Assembly: GCA_019309545.1 (NCBI GenBank)
Contig: JAFDGA010000004.1
Span: 1 to 64,000, forward strand
Reading direction: 5' to 3'
From: Deltaproteobacteria bacterium
Lineage (GTDB): Bacteria; Desulfobacterota; Desulfobaccia; Desulfobaccales; Desulfobaccaceae
DNA length: 64,000 nucleotides
The notes under the pieces were generated by a model. It ran no database searches. It was not told the DNA's origin and saw nothing but the letters and a program-made list of their open reading frames with translations. Every line of letters starts with the position of its first letter. Position 1 is the first letter of the stretch. The translations under genes were made by a program, and so were the position numbers. Below, in pieces: positions 44,401 through 53,415 of this stretch.

Positions 44401-45477
44401 ATGACTTCCCTGGTCGATCTGAAAGAATTTACCCAGGATGAATTAGAACGCCTGGTGGCCTCCTGGGGTCAGCCCCCTTATCGCGCCCGCCAGTTGCAGA
44501 AATGGCTGTATAAAGGTATCTTTGACTTCGAGCAGATGACCGACCTCAGCAAGGATTTCCGGCATCAACTGGCCCGAAAAGCGATGATCAGCCGGTTAAC
44601 CTTGGCCGATCAGCAGCACTCTGAAGACGGCAGCGAGAAATTTGGCTTCGCCCTGGCCGATGGCCGTCGCATCGAAAGTGTGCTCATCCCGGAAGACGAT
44701 CATCTCACCCTGTGTCTCTCCACCCAGGTCGGCTGTGCCCAGGGCTGCCATTTCTGCCTCACCGCGCAACAGGGCTTGACCCGAAACCTGACCGCCGCCG
44801 AGATCGTCAACCAGGTCCTGGAAGTGAGGGCCCGGTTGCGCCAGGATCAGAAACTCAGTAACTTGGTCTTCATGGGGATGGGAGAACCATTGGCCAATTT
44901 TAATAATACTCTCAAGGCCTTAACCATTCTTACGGCTTCCTGGGGGCTGGATTTTTCGGCCCGCCGGGTTACGGTGTCGACCGTGGGCCTGGCACCGCAA
45001 ATAATTCAGTTGGGCAACGCCATCCGGGTGAATCTGGCAGTATCTCTCAACGCCCCTGATGATCCGACCCGCAGTCGGCTGATGCCGGTTAACCGCTGCT
45101 ACCCCTTGGCCGTACTTCTGGATGCCTGTCGGGCCTTTCCGCTTCCCGGGCATCGCCGCATTACCTTTACTTATGTGCTCTTAAAGGGGATTAATGACTC
45201 CCCCACCCAAGCGCGGCAGTTGGCCCGCCTCCTCCGGGGCCTGCGGGCGAAAATCAATCTGATTCCCTTCAATCCCCATCCCAGTCTTCCTTTTGAGCGC
45301 CCATCCGAGGCTGCCATCCTGGCCTTTCAGGAAATTTTGCTCTCCGCCCACTATACCACCCTGATCCGGAAAACCCGCGGTTTAGATATTGTCGCGGCTT
45401 GCGGCCAATTGGCCGGGACGGCACCGGTTTCGAAGCAAAACTTATCCCCCCTGAGGGCAAACCCAGCTACCCTCTAA
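44401..45477 (+). CDS. rlmN: 23S rRNA (adenine-2503)/tRNA methyltransferase RlmN
   Basis: A radical SAM enzyme with the CAQGCHFC cluster motif (CxxxCxxC), the family block VFMGMGEPLANFNNTLKAL and the C-terminal catalytic cysteine in VAACGQLAG. It methylates C2 of A2503 in 23S rRNA and A37 in some tRNAs. Length is 358 aa. The ATG starts directly after TCTGAC with no strong ribosome site. The final 15 residues differ from close relatives and are probably unstructured. Confidence 0.95.
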   Translation: MTSLVDLKEFTQDELERLVASWGQPPYRARQLQKWLYKGIFDFEQMTDLSKDFRHQLARKAMISRLTLADQQHSEDGSEKFGFALADGRRIESVLIPEDDHLTLCLSTQVGCAQGCHFCLTAQQGLTRNLTAAEIVNQVLEVRARLRQDQKLSNLVFMGMGEPLANFNNTLKALTILTASWGLDFSARRVTVSTVGLAPQIIQLGNAIRVNLAVSLNAPDDPTRSRLMPVNRCYPLAVLLDACRAFPLPGHRRITFTYVLLKGINDSPTQARQLARLLRGLRAKINLIPFNPHPSLPFERPSEAAILAFQEILLSAHYTTLIRKTRGLDIVAACGQLAGTAPVSKQNLSPLRANPATL

Positions 45478-45546
45478 AACCGGAAATATTTCCTGGCTGG
45501 TCAAAAGCAGGTTTGACGTTTGCGTGGTCTTCTGGCGGAGGCTATC

Positions 45547-45936
45547 TTACTGCGTCTTTTGCCAGGGAAAGATCGGCACCCCGTCCGGAGCGGGGCGTTC
45601 CACCGCTTGTAAATAGGCCCGTTTGCCGATACCCATTAGGCGGTCATCTTGAAAGACTAAAGGAGTATAGCCGCCCCGCACGGTTTCACTGCCCTCGTAG
45701 TCCATGGAATGGGTCTGATAAAAATAAAAAGTAAATTCGCCACCCCGATAGGTGGCCTTTTCGACCACCTTTGGTTTACCCATGATGCCGACGACTTCAT
45801 CAATGTTCATGCCCCGCTTTAAATCTTGTAGTCGGACATAGTTGGACCACATCTGACGCTCAACCCGCGGGTAAAGGATGGATTCACAAGCCGGGAGCAG
45901 GCACAACAGGACTAGCAACAGCGGCCACCGGGGCAT
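45547..45936 (-). CDS. Small lipoprotein, DUF3192/SmpA-OmlA-like
   Basis: A lipobox (LLPAC, Cys17) follows a hydrophobic leader. The mature protein contains RLQDLKRGMNIDEVVGIMGKP, a helix-turn seen in BamE/SmpA-OmlA-fold proteins, then a beta-hairpin region (GEFTFYFYQTHSM, YTPLVFQDDRLMGIG). The role is probably in the outer membrane or periplasm but is not established. It stands alone between rlmN (convergent) and the pyr operon. Confidence 0.75.
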   Translation of the reverse strand: MPRWPLLLVLLCLLPACESILYPRVERQMWSNYVRLQDLKRGMNIDEVVGIMGKPKVVEKATYRGGEFTFYFYQTHSMDYEGSETVRGGYTPLVFQDDRLMGIGKRAYLQAVERPAPDGVPIFPWQKTQ

Positions 45937-46125
45937 AGAATTCTCCTGGATTAAAGGTCTCTTACCAATACCGAACTCGGTGCTGTCTGTAACTATATCT
46001 TTATCAGGCGATGATAGTCAATAATCTAAAAAAATTAATATTGCCATCCGGTGCTTAGATTACCGTCGTCCCCGCTACCGGGAAATTGTACCTTGATGAC
46101 ACAATAAAGCGGCCGGTTCCGATAC

Positions 46126-47244
46126 TTAGATTTTAACCAATTCATACTGCCGCGTTCCTAGCCCTATCTGTTCCGCGTACTCTAGCTGGATCTCCCAGTC
46201 AACTTTCGGATAGAGGTCCCGGAATTTGTCGCTCCCGGGAGTGGGGTCTTTCAGACGAGAACCGGCCAGGCCGGCACTCTGATTGACCAGATCCGCGGAC
46301 GCCTGATCAATAGCTACCGGATCCCGGGAGGCCAGGATGCCCAAGTCCGCCACGATCGGTGCGTCATTGTGGGGATAGCAGTCGCAGGCCGGAGACACTT
46401 GGGTAATGAAGTTGAAAAAGACGGCCCGCTCCTGTTTGCCCTTTAACAGCCCATAAGCGTATTCCACCATCTTCTTCAGGAAAATGGGAATGGATTCGTT
46501 CCACTGAATGTCAATGTTGCCGTAGGGGCAGATCAGAATGCATTCGGCACAGCCGACGCATTTTTTGGGGTCAATTTCCGCTTTCTCGGTCTCGGGATTG
46601 ATCTTGATGGCCTCTTGGGCACAGTGGGCCACGCAGTCGCCGCAGCCGGTGCATTTTTTCTGATTGATCTTGGGGGAGATATTAGAATGTTGCGCCAGTT
46701 TGCCCTTGCGGGAGGCGCCTCCCATACCGACATTTTTGATAGTGCCACCGAACCCGGAGAGTTCGTGACCCTTGAAATGGGCCAGACTGATGAAGGTATC
46801 AGCCAAGACCACGGCCTCACCCAGATAGACGGAGATAAACATCTCCTGGTTGATCTGGACCTCAACCTCGGCCGTCCCTTTCAGACCATCGGCGATGACC
46901 AGCGGAGCATTGACCACCGCATAGGCAAAGCCGTTCTGGATGGCGGTGGTCAGATGGCTGACCGCCTCGGCCCGAGTCCCCACATATAGGGTATTGGTGT
47001 CGGTAAGAAAAGGGCGGCCGCCATAATCCCAGACCTTATCCACCACCTGCCGCAAGTAAATCGGGCGGATATAAGCGGTATTGCCGCGTTCTCCAAAATG
47101 CAGCTTGATAGCCACCAGGGGGCGTTTTTTCTTGCGGGCGATGGTGCTCTTCAGGTCTACGGCGTCGAGCAGACGGGCAAATCTTTTAAAGTTTGGATCT
47201 TTGGGAGTTCCCCGTAAATCTTCATAGAATACCTGGCTAGCCAT
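46126..47244 (-). CDS. DUF362-domain 4Fe-4S protein
   Basis: A DUF362 core (VAIKLHFGERGNTAYIRP, TDTNTLYVG, VSLAHFKGHELSGFGGTIKN) encloses two ferredoxin-type clusters, CTGCGDCVAHC and CVGCAECILIC, near residues 190-235. The family is widespread in anaerobes and its reaction is unknown. It starts right after the pyrC stop (1-bp spacing), so it belongs to the pyr transcript. A redox partner role for a dihydroorotate dehydrogenase is tempting but unsupported. Confidence 0.88.
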   Translation of the reverse strand: MASQVFYEDLRGTPKDPNFKRFARLLDAVDLKSTIARKKKRPLVAIKLHFGERGNTAYIRPIYLRQVVDKVWDYGGRPFLTDTNTLYVGTRAEAVSHLTTAIQNGFAYAVVNAPLVIADGLKGTAEVEVQINQEMFISVYLGEAVVLADTFISLAHFKGHELSGFGGTIKNVGMGGASRKGKLAQHSNISPKINQKKCTGCGDCVAHCAQEAIKINPETEKAEIDPKKCVGCAECILICPYGNIDIQWNESIPIFLKKMVEYAYGLLKGKQERAVFFNFITQVSPACDCYPHNDAPIVADLGILASRDPVAIDQASADLVNQSAGLAGSRLKDPTPGSDKFRDLYPKVDWEIQLEYAEQIGLGTRQYELVKI

Positions 47245-48531
47245 TTAACACACTCCTTCGGAATAGATGATCTTGCCACCCACCATGGTCATCACCGCCT
47301 GGCCGGGCAATTGCCAGCCGTGGAAAGGGGAATTACGGCTCTTGGATTTAAATTTATGGATATCCACCAGCCAGGCCCGATTAGGGTCAATCAGGGTAAC
47401 ATCAGCTGGTCCTCCCGGCGCCAGACTGCCACCAGGTATTCCCAGGATGCGGGCCGGGGCGGTACTGAGGCGTTCGATGGCGGTCATCAGGCTGATGGCG
47501 CCCTCCTGTACAAGTCTCAGGGTCAGCCCCAGGCTGGTCTCCAATCCAATTATGCCTTTGGCGGCCAGGGCGAATTCTACCTCCTTTTCCAGGCTGCTGT
47601 GGGGAGCATGGTCGGAGGCGATGCAATCAATGGTGCCGTCTGCCAGGCCTTCCACGATCGCCGCGACATCCTCGGCCTGGCGCAAGGGGGGGTACATCTT
47701 GGCGTTGGTGTTAAACCCCCGCACCGCCTCATCGGTCAGGGAAAAATAGTGCGGCGCGGTCTCGGCGGTAACTGCCAGGCCCTGTTTCTTGGCCTGGCGA
47801 ATCAGGGCTACGGAGCCAGCCGTGCTGACATGGGCAACATGCAAGCGCCCGCCGGTGAGCCGGGCCAGGGTCAGGTCCCGAAACACCATGACCTCCTCAG
47901 CGGCCGCCGGGATACCCAGTAATCCCATCTGCAGGGAGACCAGACCTTCATGCATCACTCCTGAGCCACTCAGATGCAAATCCTCGCAGTGAGCAATAAT
48001 CAACATCCCAAAGGTGCGAGCGTATTCCAAGGCCCGGCGCATGAGCTGGGGGTTCATCACCGGCCGCCCGTCATCGGAGAGAGCCACAGCCCCGGCCTCT
48101 TGCAAGTCGCCATACTCGGCCAGCTTCTCACCCCGGGAACCCTGGGAGATGGCAGCCACTGGATAGACCCGAGGGCCCGCCGCCCGTCGGGCTTGGGCCA
48201 GGATATAACTGGTTACCGCAGAACAATCATTCACCGGTTGGGTATTGGGCATGGTCGCCACCGCGGTAAAGCCGCCACGGGCCGCGGCCTGCCCCCCGCT
48301 GGCAATAGTTTCCTTGTATTCTTCCCCCGGCTCCCGGAAATGGACGTGCATATCAATTAAACCGGGGCTGACCACCAGATTTTGGGCCTCGATTAGCTGG
48401 TGGCCCTCGGCGGGGATAACCCCAGGAAGTTCCAGAGCCGCCACCTTACCGGCATCGATTAATAGGTCTCGGGGGGCCTCCAGGTTCTGGGAGGGATCGA
48501 CTACCAGCCCGCCTTTAATTACCAGTCCCAC
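47245..48531 (-). CDS. pyrC: Dihydroorotase
   Basis: The metal motif [10 protein letters not shown] lies near residue 60, with further ligand blocks HCEDLHL (histidine), [10 protein letters not shown] and [11 protein letters not shown]. It is 428 residues, a class I-type dihydroorotase as usually linked to pyrB. It closes N-carbamoyl-aspartate to dihydroorotate in pyrimidine synthesis. It overlaps pyrB by 17 bp. Confidence 0.95.
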   Translation of the reverse strand: MGLVIKGGLVVDPSQNLEAPRDLLIDAGKVAALELPGVIPAEGHQLIEAQNLVVSPGLIDMHVHFREPGEEYKETIASGGQAAARGGFTAVATMPNTQPVNDCSAVTSYILAQARRAAGPRVYPVAAISQGSRGEKLAEYGDLQEAGAVALSDDGRPVMNPQLMRRALEYARTFGMLIIAHCEDLHLSGSGVMHEGLVSLQMGLLGIPAAAEEVMVFRDLTLARLTGGRLHVAHVSTAGSVALIRQAKKQGLAVTAETAPHYFSLTDEAVRGFNTNAKMYPPLRQAEDVAAIVEGLADGTIDCIASDHAPHSSLEKEVEFALAAKGIIGLETSLGLTLRLVQEGAISLMTAIERLSTAPARILGIPGGSLAPGGPADVTLIDPNRAWLVDIHKFKSKSRNSPFHGWQLPGQAVMTMVGGKIIYSEGVC

Positions 48532-49453
48532 TCGGTTCTCCTCCGGTTAACAGATAAAGAATTGCCATCCTGACCGCCACCCCGTTGGTGACCTGTTCCA
48601 GGATAACAGATTGTGCGCTGTCGGCCACCTCGGGGGCGATTTCCACTCCCCGATTTAGCGGCCCCGGATGCATGACCAGGGCATCTTTCTGCGCCAGCTC
48701 CAGGTGCTGCATGCTTAACCCAAAAAACCGGGCATATTCTCTTAAGGTAGAGAGATACATCTGCTCCTGGCGTTCTAACTGCAGGCGCAGCATCATCACC
48801 ACATCGGCCCCGCGTACCGCTGCTGGCAAGGAATGACTGACTTCAACCCCCAACTCCTCCAGGTAAGGCGGCAGCATGGTCACCGGCCCGCATACCGTCA
48901 CCTGGGAGCCCATCTTGGTAAAAGCCTGAATATTTGAGCGCGCTACCCGGGAATGGGCAATATCGCCAATGATGGCAATCTTGAGGCCATCCAGCCGCCC
49001 TTTTGCTTCCCGCACGGTCAATAGATCGAGCAGGGCCTGGGTGGGATGCTCGTGAAGTCCGTCGCCGGCGTTAATGATGCTGCTTTTGAGTCGCTTGGCC
49101 AGGAAATGGGGAGCACCGCTGGCCGAGTGGCGAATGATAATGATATCCGGCCGCATAGCTTCCAGATTGTCGGCGGTATCCGCCAGGGTCTCCCCTTTCA
49201 CCACACTACTGGCCCCAATGGTCAGATTAACGGTATCGGCGCTGAGACGCTTGGCGGCAATTTCAAAAGAAGTGCGCGTCCGGGTGCTGGGCTCATAGAA
49301 CAGGGTAACCACCGTCTTGCCGCGCAAAGTTGGAACCTTTTTGATCTCCCGAGTAGACACCTCTTTGAAGGAAACCGCGGTATCCAAAATGAGCTGAATT
49401 TCTTCCGGGGCAAGATCGGCGATTCCTAAAAGATCCTTAAGCCTAAACCTCAT
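48515..49453 (-). CDS. pyrB: Aspartate carbamoyltransferase catalytic subunit
   Basis: The carbamoyl-phosphate motif [15 protein letters not shown] is clear, along with [15 protein letters not shown] and [11 protein letters not shown]. The enzyme makes N-carbamoyl-aspartate. I start at ATG 49453 because AGAGG lies nine bases upstream; an extension of fourteen codons would run through the terminator region. No pyrI regulatory gene is present. It is the first gene of pyrB-pyrC-DUF362, preceded by a leader terminator. Confidence 0.95.
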   Translation of the reverse strand: MRFRLKDLLGIADLAPEEIQLILDTAVSFKEVSTREIKKVPTLRGKTVVTLFYEPSTRTRTSFEIAAKRLSADTVNLTIGASSVVKGETLADTADNLEAMRPDIIIIRHSASGAPHFLAKRLKSSIINAGDGLHEHPTQALLDLLTVREAKGRLDGLKIAIIGDIAHSRVARSNIQAFTKMGSQVTVCGPVTMLPPYLEELGVEVSHSLPAAVRGADVVMMLRLQLERQEQMYLSTLREYARFFGLSMQHLELAQKDALVMHPGPLNRGVEIAPEVADSAQSVILEQVTNGVAVRMAILYLLTGGEPSGTGN

Positions 49454-49493
49454 TGATATAATCCTCTTGACTGCCAGGGTTGCCGGCCGGGGC

Positions 49494-49526
49494 AAAAAAA
49501 AACCTCCTTTGCGAACAAAGGAGGTT
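49494..49526 (-). terminator. Intrinsic terminator in the pyrB 5' leader (candidate attenuator)
   Basis: On the minus strand an 11-bp perfect stem (AACCTCCTTTG with CAAAGGAGGTT) closes on a TTCG tetraloop and is followed by nine T residues counting two in the stem. It sits about 40 bases before the pyrB start, downstream of a likely promoter, and would end transcription before pyrB unless prevented. The CAAAGGAGG arm also resembles a ribosome site. Confidence 0.75.
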
Positions 49527-49701
49527 GAGCGGATTATGGAATGGTTGGCTTACACTCATAGGTTAATTATCTCAGCCATTGCTTCAGAACGGTTAATGCT
49601 TTTCGCTCCTTTTTTATCATCCTTGCTGATCTAATTCAAGGACTTTTTCCTGGCCGGAAAGTTTAGATTACGGGATAAGATGGGCCAGTTCAATAACCCC
49701 G

Positions 49702-49730
49702 TTGACAAGAGAAGGAACCAGACTTATCTT
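49702..49730 (+). promoter_or_regulatory. Sigma70-type promoter of hsp20
   Basis: TTGACA at 49702-49707, 17 bases, TATCTT at 49725-49730. No CIRCE or HrcA site was seen in the 49454-49769 gap. Confidence 0.65.
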
Positions 49731-49769
49731 ATTTGCAAAAATGTTAGAATTATGAGGGAGGTACTTTAT

Positions 49770-50216
49770 ATGGAACTCACAGAATGGAAACCCTTTCGCG
49801 AAGTATCTCGCTTACGTCAAGAGATGGATCGTTTGTGGGAAGAATATTTCGGTCCCAGCCGCAGGGCCTTAAGACCCTTAGAGGCCGAATGGGCCCCGTC
49901 GGTAGATGTTTCCGAGAGCGCTGACAAGGTGACGGTCAAGGCCGAAATTCCGGGCATGGAGCCCAAAGACATCGACATCTCCCTGTCGGGGGATTTGTTG
50001 ACCATCAAAGGCGAGAAAAAGTCCGAACGGGAAGAAAAGGAAGAAAATTACCACCTGATTGAGCGCAGTTACGGCTCTTTCAGTCGCACCTTACGGTTAC
50101 CCGTAGGGGTGGAAGCCGATAAGATCGAGGCTTCTTATAAACAAGGGGTTCTGACCATCACCTGTCCCAAAAAAGAGGAAGTCAAGGCCAAACCCATCCA
50201 GATTAAGGCCGAATAA
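49770..50216 (+). CDS. Small heat-shock protein, Hsp20/alpha-crystallin type
   Basis: The alpha-crystallin domain runs from about residue 40 (APSVDVSESADKVTVKAEIPGMEPKDIDISL) to the hallmark (A/S)xxxxGVLT of ASYKQGVLTITCPKK, with the C-terminal PIQIKAE (IxI anchor). It binds unfolding proteins without ATP and assembles into oligomers. The ATG at 49770 is chosen because GGGAGG lies eight bases before it. A long inverted repeat follows the gene. Confidence 0.92.
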   Translation: MELTEWKPFREVSRLRQEMDRLWEEYFGPSRRALRPLEAEWAPSVDVSESADKVTVKAEIPGMEPKDIDISLSGDLLTIKGEKKSEREEKEENYHLIERSYGSFSRTLRLPVGVEADKIEASYKQGVLTITCPKKEEVKAKPIQIKAE

Positions 50217-50236
50217 TTAATCTGGGTGGTTAGGAG

Positions 50237-50319
50237 TCAGCCGTCAGTTGGCACGAAGTTTAATAAAAAGTCTGGCAGGATCTCAAATATTAGCCTTTTA
50301 ACTGCCAACTGACGGCTGA
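50237..50319. repeat. 17-bp perfect inverted repeat around 49 bases
   Basis: TCAGCCGTCAGTTGGCA at 50237-50253 is the exact inverted copy of 50303-50319. It may be a large hairpin ending the hsp20 transcript (ACTTTTTT follows the right arm) or a tiny element. No duplicate found elsewhere in the window. Confidence 0.6.
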
Positions 50320-50456
50320 ACCTTACTTTTTTATAAACCAGGGGCTGGAACCTTAGGGGGGACGAGGTTATTCTCTGGCCCCTGGTTAACCTTCCTTGGT
50401 AAATCAGCCGTAGCTCCTATGGCCGGGGCAAAGTCTCAAATGATCCAGAGAGCTGC

Positions 50457-51101
50457 ATGGGTCAAGAATTTCCGGGATTTCTAATTGCTCTGGAGGGCCT
50501 GGATGGCGCAGGGAAGACTACCCAGGCTCACTTATTAACTACTGCCCTAAAAAATTGCGGCCGCAGGGTGGTGCTCACCCACGAACCCACCGAGGGCCGT
50601 TATGGCCAAGAACTACGCAGATTACTCGCCCAGGGGCATCGGGTCCTGTCTCCCGCCCGGGAATTAGACCTGTTTACCGCTGACCGGCGGGAACACGTAT
50701 CCGGCATCATTCTCCCGGCCCTGACCTCGGGGGCGGTAGTGATCACCGACCGCTATTATTATTCTTCCATGGCTTATCAGGGGGCCAGGGGTCTAGAGGT
50801 AGTTGAAATCCAGCAGCAGAATGAATCCTTCGCCCCGATCCCGGACCTGGTTATCATCCTCACCCTACCCCTGACCCAGATTTTGGAAAGATTGGCCCGC
50901 CGCCGTCCCCAGATCTGGGATGCCTTTGAACAGGCCGATTATTTAGTAAAAGTTGCGGAAATTTACGCCCGGATGAGCGGTCCTCATCTCGTGCGCCTTG
51001 ACACCCAGGCCCCGCCCGAAACGGTTCATCAGAACATTATGTCCCTGGTCTGGCCCCGGCTCCCGCAGAGGAAAGGAGCGGGAGCGACCTTTAGCAATTA
51101 A
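50457..51101 (+). CDS. tmk: Thymidylate kinase
   Basis: P-loop EGLDGAGKTTQ, the DR motif in TDRYYYSSMAYQGARG, and the lid-type arginines ERLARRRPQ are present. Length is 214 aa. It converts dTMP to dTDP. The gene is followed by a convergent SH3 gene with a 4-bp overlap. Confidence 0.95.
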   Translation: MGQEFPGFLIALEGLDGAGKTTQAHLLTTALKNCGRRVVLTHEPTEGRYGQELRRLLAQGHRVLSPARELDLFTADRREHVSGIILPALTSGAVVITDRYYYSSMAYQGARGLEVVEIQQQNESFAPIPDLVIILTLPLTQILERLARRRPQIWDAFEQADYLVKVAEIYARMSGPHLVRLDTQAPPETVHQNIMSLVWPRLPQRKGAGATFSN

Positions 51102-51541
51102 TCTCCCCAGACCAGATCATTACGAATCCAGCCCACGACATCGCCGCTATAATAATAGCCCAGCTTAACCCAGTTGCCCCGTTTTCCCAGAACCTTAAAT
51201 ATATCACCCCGGTTGGCTTGCATTACCACTTTATTCCGCAGTCCCGGTCCCTGACGAATATTAGGGTTGTTGGCGCTGACCACTACCGTGTGAATTTCGG
51301 ACAACAGAGGTCGGTAAACCCAGCCCGAATTGCCTTCCCAATCTTTGAATCGGGCCCATTTGCCCTGATTTTCTACTACCTGCAGGGGGTATCCCAAGGG
51401 TGCCTGATAAAGCACTCCGGATTGGAGGCTGGGGCCGGATCGCACGTTGACTTTTTCTTTGCCGACGCTCATCATTTTAGCTCCCGCCGGCGCTACCCAA
51501 CAAATAACTGATATTAACGCTAAAAATCCGATTTTTTTCAT
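51098..51541 (-). CDS. Secreted protein with two bacterial SH3 domains
   Basis: A signal peptide ends near APAGA-KM. Two SH3b repeats follow: KVNVRSGPSLQSGVLYQAPLG to GWVYRPLL, and NPNIRQGPGLRNKVVMQANRG to VGWIRNDLVW. Such domains bind cell-wall peptides or act as targeting modules. No enzyme domain is attached. GGAGGGAG precedes the ATG. Confidence 0.88.
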   Translation of the reverse strand: MKKIGFLALISVICWVAPAGAKMMSVGKEKVNVRSGPSLQSGVLYQAPLGYPLQVVENQGKWARFKDWEGNSGWVYRPLLSEIHTVVVSANNPNIRQGPGLRNKVVMQANRGDIFKVLGKRGNWVKLGYYYSGDVVGWIRNDLVWGD

Positions 51542-51899
51542 AGGCTCCCTCCTATTATAGGAATTTTCCCGTTGCCCCGGTGCCGGGCAAATTATTTGCC
51601 AGATTTCGGGCTGGTCTATTTTCTTAGGTAATTAATGGCTATAATTTTTGGGGGGCAGGGAGTGAAGCAGATAATCTGCAAAAACCGGCCATGCAGGCGA
51701 TCATGATCGAGAGGCTACAATCACCCCCTGGTTAATTTTTTATCAGCCTATAAAAACCACAGCGAGCTTGTCAAGACAAATCGGTAACCACAAACTCATT
51801 CAACGGTCGCCGGTAACCTCGGGTTGTGTTAAAATATAACAAAGTGTTGACTGGTAATTGTTCAAGTAATTAGATTATAAAAATATTGGAGGGAAGCCG
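51542..51899. other. Divergent intergenic region with short palindromes
   Basis: No gene in these 358 bases. GCAGATAATCTGC is at 51667-51679 and CGATCATGATCG at 51698-51709. A dyad TAACC-TCG-GGTTG at 51814-51826 nearly repeats one at 21989-22001. No clear promoter for the ArsA gene beyond a weak TTGACT near 51846. Confidence 0.4.
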
Positions 51900-53102
51900 A
51901 TGCGCATCATCCTCTTTGCCGGGAAAGGCGGGGTGGGCAAGACCTCCATGGCCGCCGCCACCGGCGTCAATATAGCCCGTCGGGGGCAAAAAACCCTGGT
52001 CATGAGTCTCGATCCCGCCCACAGTCTGGCCGACATTTTTGATCTAAACCGCGGCCTGATGGATAAAAACCGCGGTAAGCCGGTTGCCGTAGACAACGAT
52101 TTATGGATTCAGGAACTGGATGTGCAGGAGGAAATCAAGCAGAACTGGGGTGAGGTCTATCGTTACCTGGCAATTCTGCTCAACGTTTCCGGGTTTGACG
52201 AAATCCTGGCGGAAGAATTGGCCATCCTGCCCGGAATGGATGAAGTCAGCGCCCTCCTCTATATCAATAAATACATCCGGGAACAGTCTTATCAGGTAAT
52301 CATCCTAGACTGCGCTCCCACCGGTGAATCACTCAGGTTTATCTCGATTCCCACTGCCCTGGAATGGTATATTAAAAAGATCTTCCACCTGGAACGGCAG
52401 ATTTTCAAGGTGGTGCGGCCGGTAGCACGGCGGATGACTACTATACCGCTCCCCGAAGACGAGTATTTTGCCGCGTTGCAGCGTCTGTTTGACCGTCTGG
52501 AAGGGGTAGACCGCCTGCTGGCGGACCCGAACGTCACTACTGTGCGGTTGGTCACCAATCCGGAAAAAGTGGTGCTCAAAGAATCCCAACGGGCCTTTAT
52601 GTATTTCTGCCTCTACCAGATGGTGGTTGACGGGGTAATCATTAATCGCATTTTTCCAACCGCCCTGGCCGATCATTTTTTCCACTATTGGAAACAGAAC
52701 CAGGAAGAATATTTGGAATTGGCCCACACCCGCTTTGCTCCAGTGCCGATCTTTCCGGTGGAATTTTTCGATCGGGAAGTGGTGGGGTTGGAGTCTCTGA
52801 CCCGCCTGTCCCAGGCCATCTATGGCGATCGGCAACCGGAGGACATTCTCTATCGGGAAAGTCCTTACCGGTTTGAGAAATCTGACGGCGTCTACACTCT
52901 TGCCATTCGCTTGCCGTTTATCGGGGCTGAGGATGTGTCCCTGGGGAAGACCGGAGAGGAACTCGTCATCCGGGTGGGGGGCTTTAAAAGGCATGTGCTG
53001 TTACCCCGTAATATGGCCGCCTTGGAACCCCAGGGGGCCAAATTTGAGGGGGATTATCTGAACATCCGATTCGGAGGTGTTGGTGATGACCGTCCCGCCT
53101 GA
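51900..53102 (+). CDS. ArsA/Get3-family ATPase with C-terminal HSP20-like domain
   Basis: A deviant Walker A GKGGVGKTS (residues ~8-16), switch I SLDPAHSL, and switch II DCAPTGESLRF identify an ArsA/Get3 SIMIBI ATPase. Residues ~315-400 (YTLAIRLPFIGAEDVSLGKTGEELVIRVGGFKRHVLLP) form an ArsA_HSP20 beta-sandwich. No cysteine pair like the Get3 zinc hook is obvious. No arsB or other arsenic gene is nearby, so arsenite pumping is unlikely; tail-anchored protein handling or another targeting role is conceivable. GGAGGGAAG precedes the ATG. Confidence 0.88.
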   Translation: MRIILFAGKGGVGKTSMAAATGVNIARRGQKTLVMSLDPAHSLADIFDLNRGLMDKNRGKPVAVDNDLWIQELDVQEEIKQNWGEVYRYLAILLNVSGFDEILAEELAILPGMDEVSALLYINKYIREQSYQVIILDCAPTGESLRFISIPTALEWYIKKIFHLERQIFKVVRPVARRMTTIPLPEDEYFAALQRLFDRLEGVDRLLADPNVTTVRLVTNPEKVVLKESQRAFMYFCLYQMVVDGVIINRIFPTALADHFFHYWKQNQEEYLELAHTRFAPVPIFPVEFFDREVVGLESLTRLSQAIYGDRQPEDILYRESPYRFEKSDGVYTLAIRLPFIGAEDVSLGKTGEELVIRVGGFKRHVLLPRNMAALEPQGAKFEGDYLNIRFGGVGDDRPA

Positions 53103-53367
53103 GGAAAACCAAGAAGGCCGCCGGGAAACCGCGGGGCCAGAGGCTGGTCGTGAGGCTGAAATGGGGTGTCCTCTCTGTCAGTTATACAATGCCCTGCTGC
53201 GTCTGGCCGGTCCCCAGAGTGAGTTTTGCCGTCATCTACAGAAAGCCCGGGTAGAGGTGTACAAAGCCGTTCGATCTCTGATCGATCAGCGGCTTGAGGT
53301 GCTGGAAAAGACGGCCCAGACCGGGACTAAAAAGGGCTTTCAAAAGATCAAGGTGGAAGAGGATTAA
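53086..53367 (+). CDS. Small protein encoded with the ArsA/Get3 ATPase, unknown function
   Basis: About 93 residues: an acidic disordered N-terminus, then GCPLCQLYNALLRLAG, CRHLQKARVEVYKAVRSLIDQRLEVLEK. The CPLC motif and a third cysteine may bind metal or form a disulfide. The helix is amphipathic. ATG 53086 has GGAGG about eight bases upstream and overlaps the ATPase gene's end by 17 bp, so it is translationally coupled to it. I do not recognise the family; a partner role for the ATPase is inferred from position. Confidence 0.65.
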   Translation: MTVPPEENQEGRRETAGPEAGREAEMGCPLCQLYNALLRLAGPQSEFCRHLQKARVEVYKAVRSLIDQRLEVLEKTAQTGTKKGFQKIKVEED

Positions 53368-53415
53368 AGCGCTCACAGGGAGACCCGATAAATATTTTTA
53401 TCATTTGGCGCTGCC

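Noticed and set aside
49560-49600. Sequence CTGAGA in the pyrB leader considered as part of a TPP riboswitch
   Set aside because: Other TPP-box segments (GGGGTGC, the second conserved half) are absent and the downstream gene is pyrimidine synthesis.
51900-53102. Arsenite-transport ATPase
   Set aside because: No arsB, arsD, arsR or arsenic-binding cysteines; the C-terminal HSP20-like domain fits the ArsA-like chaperone branch.
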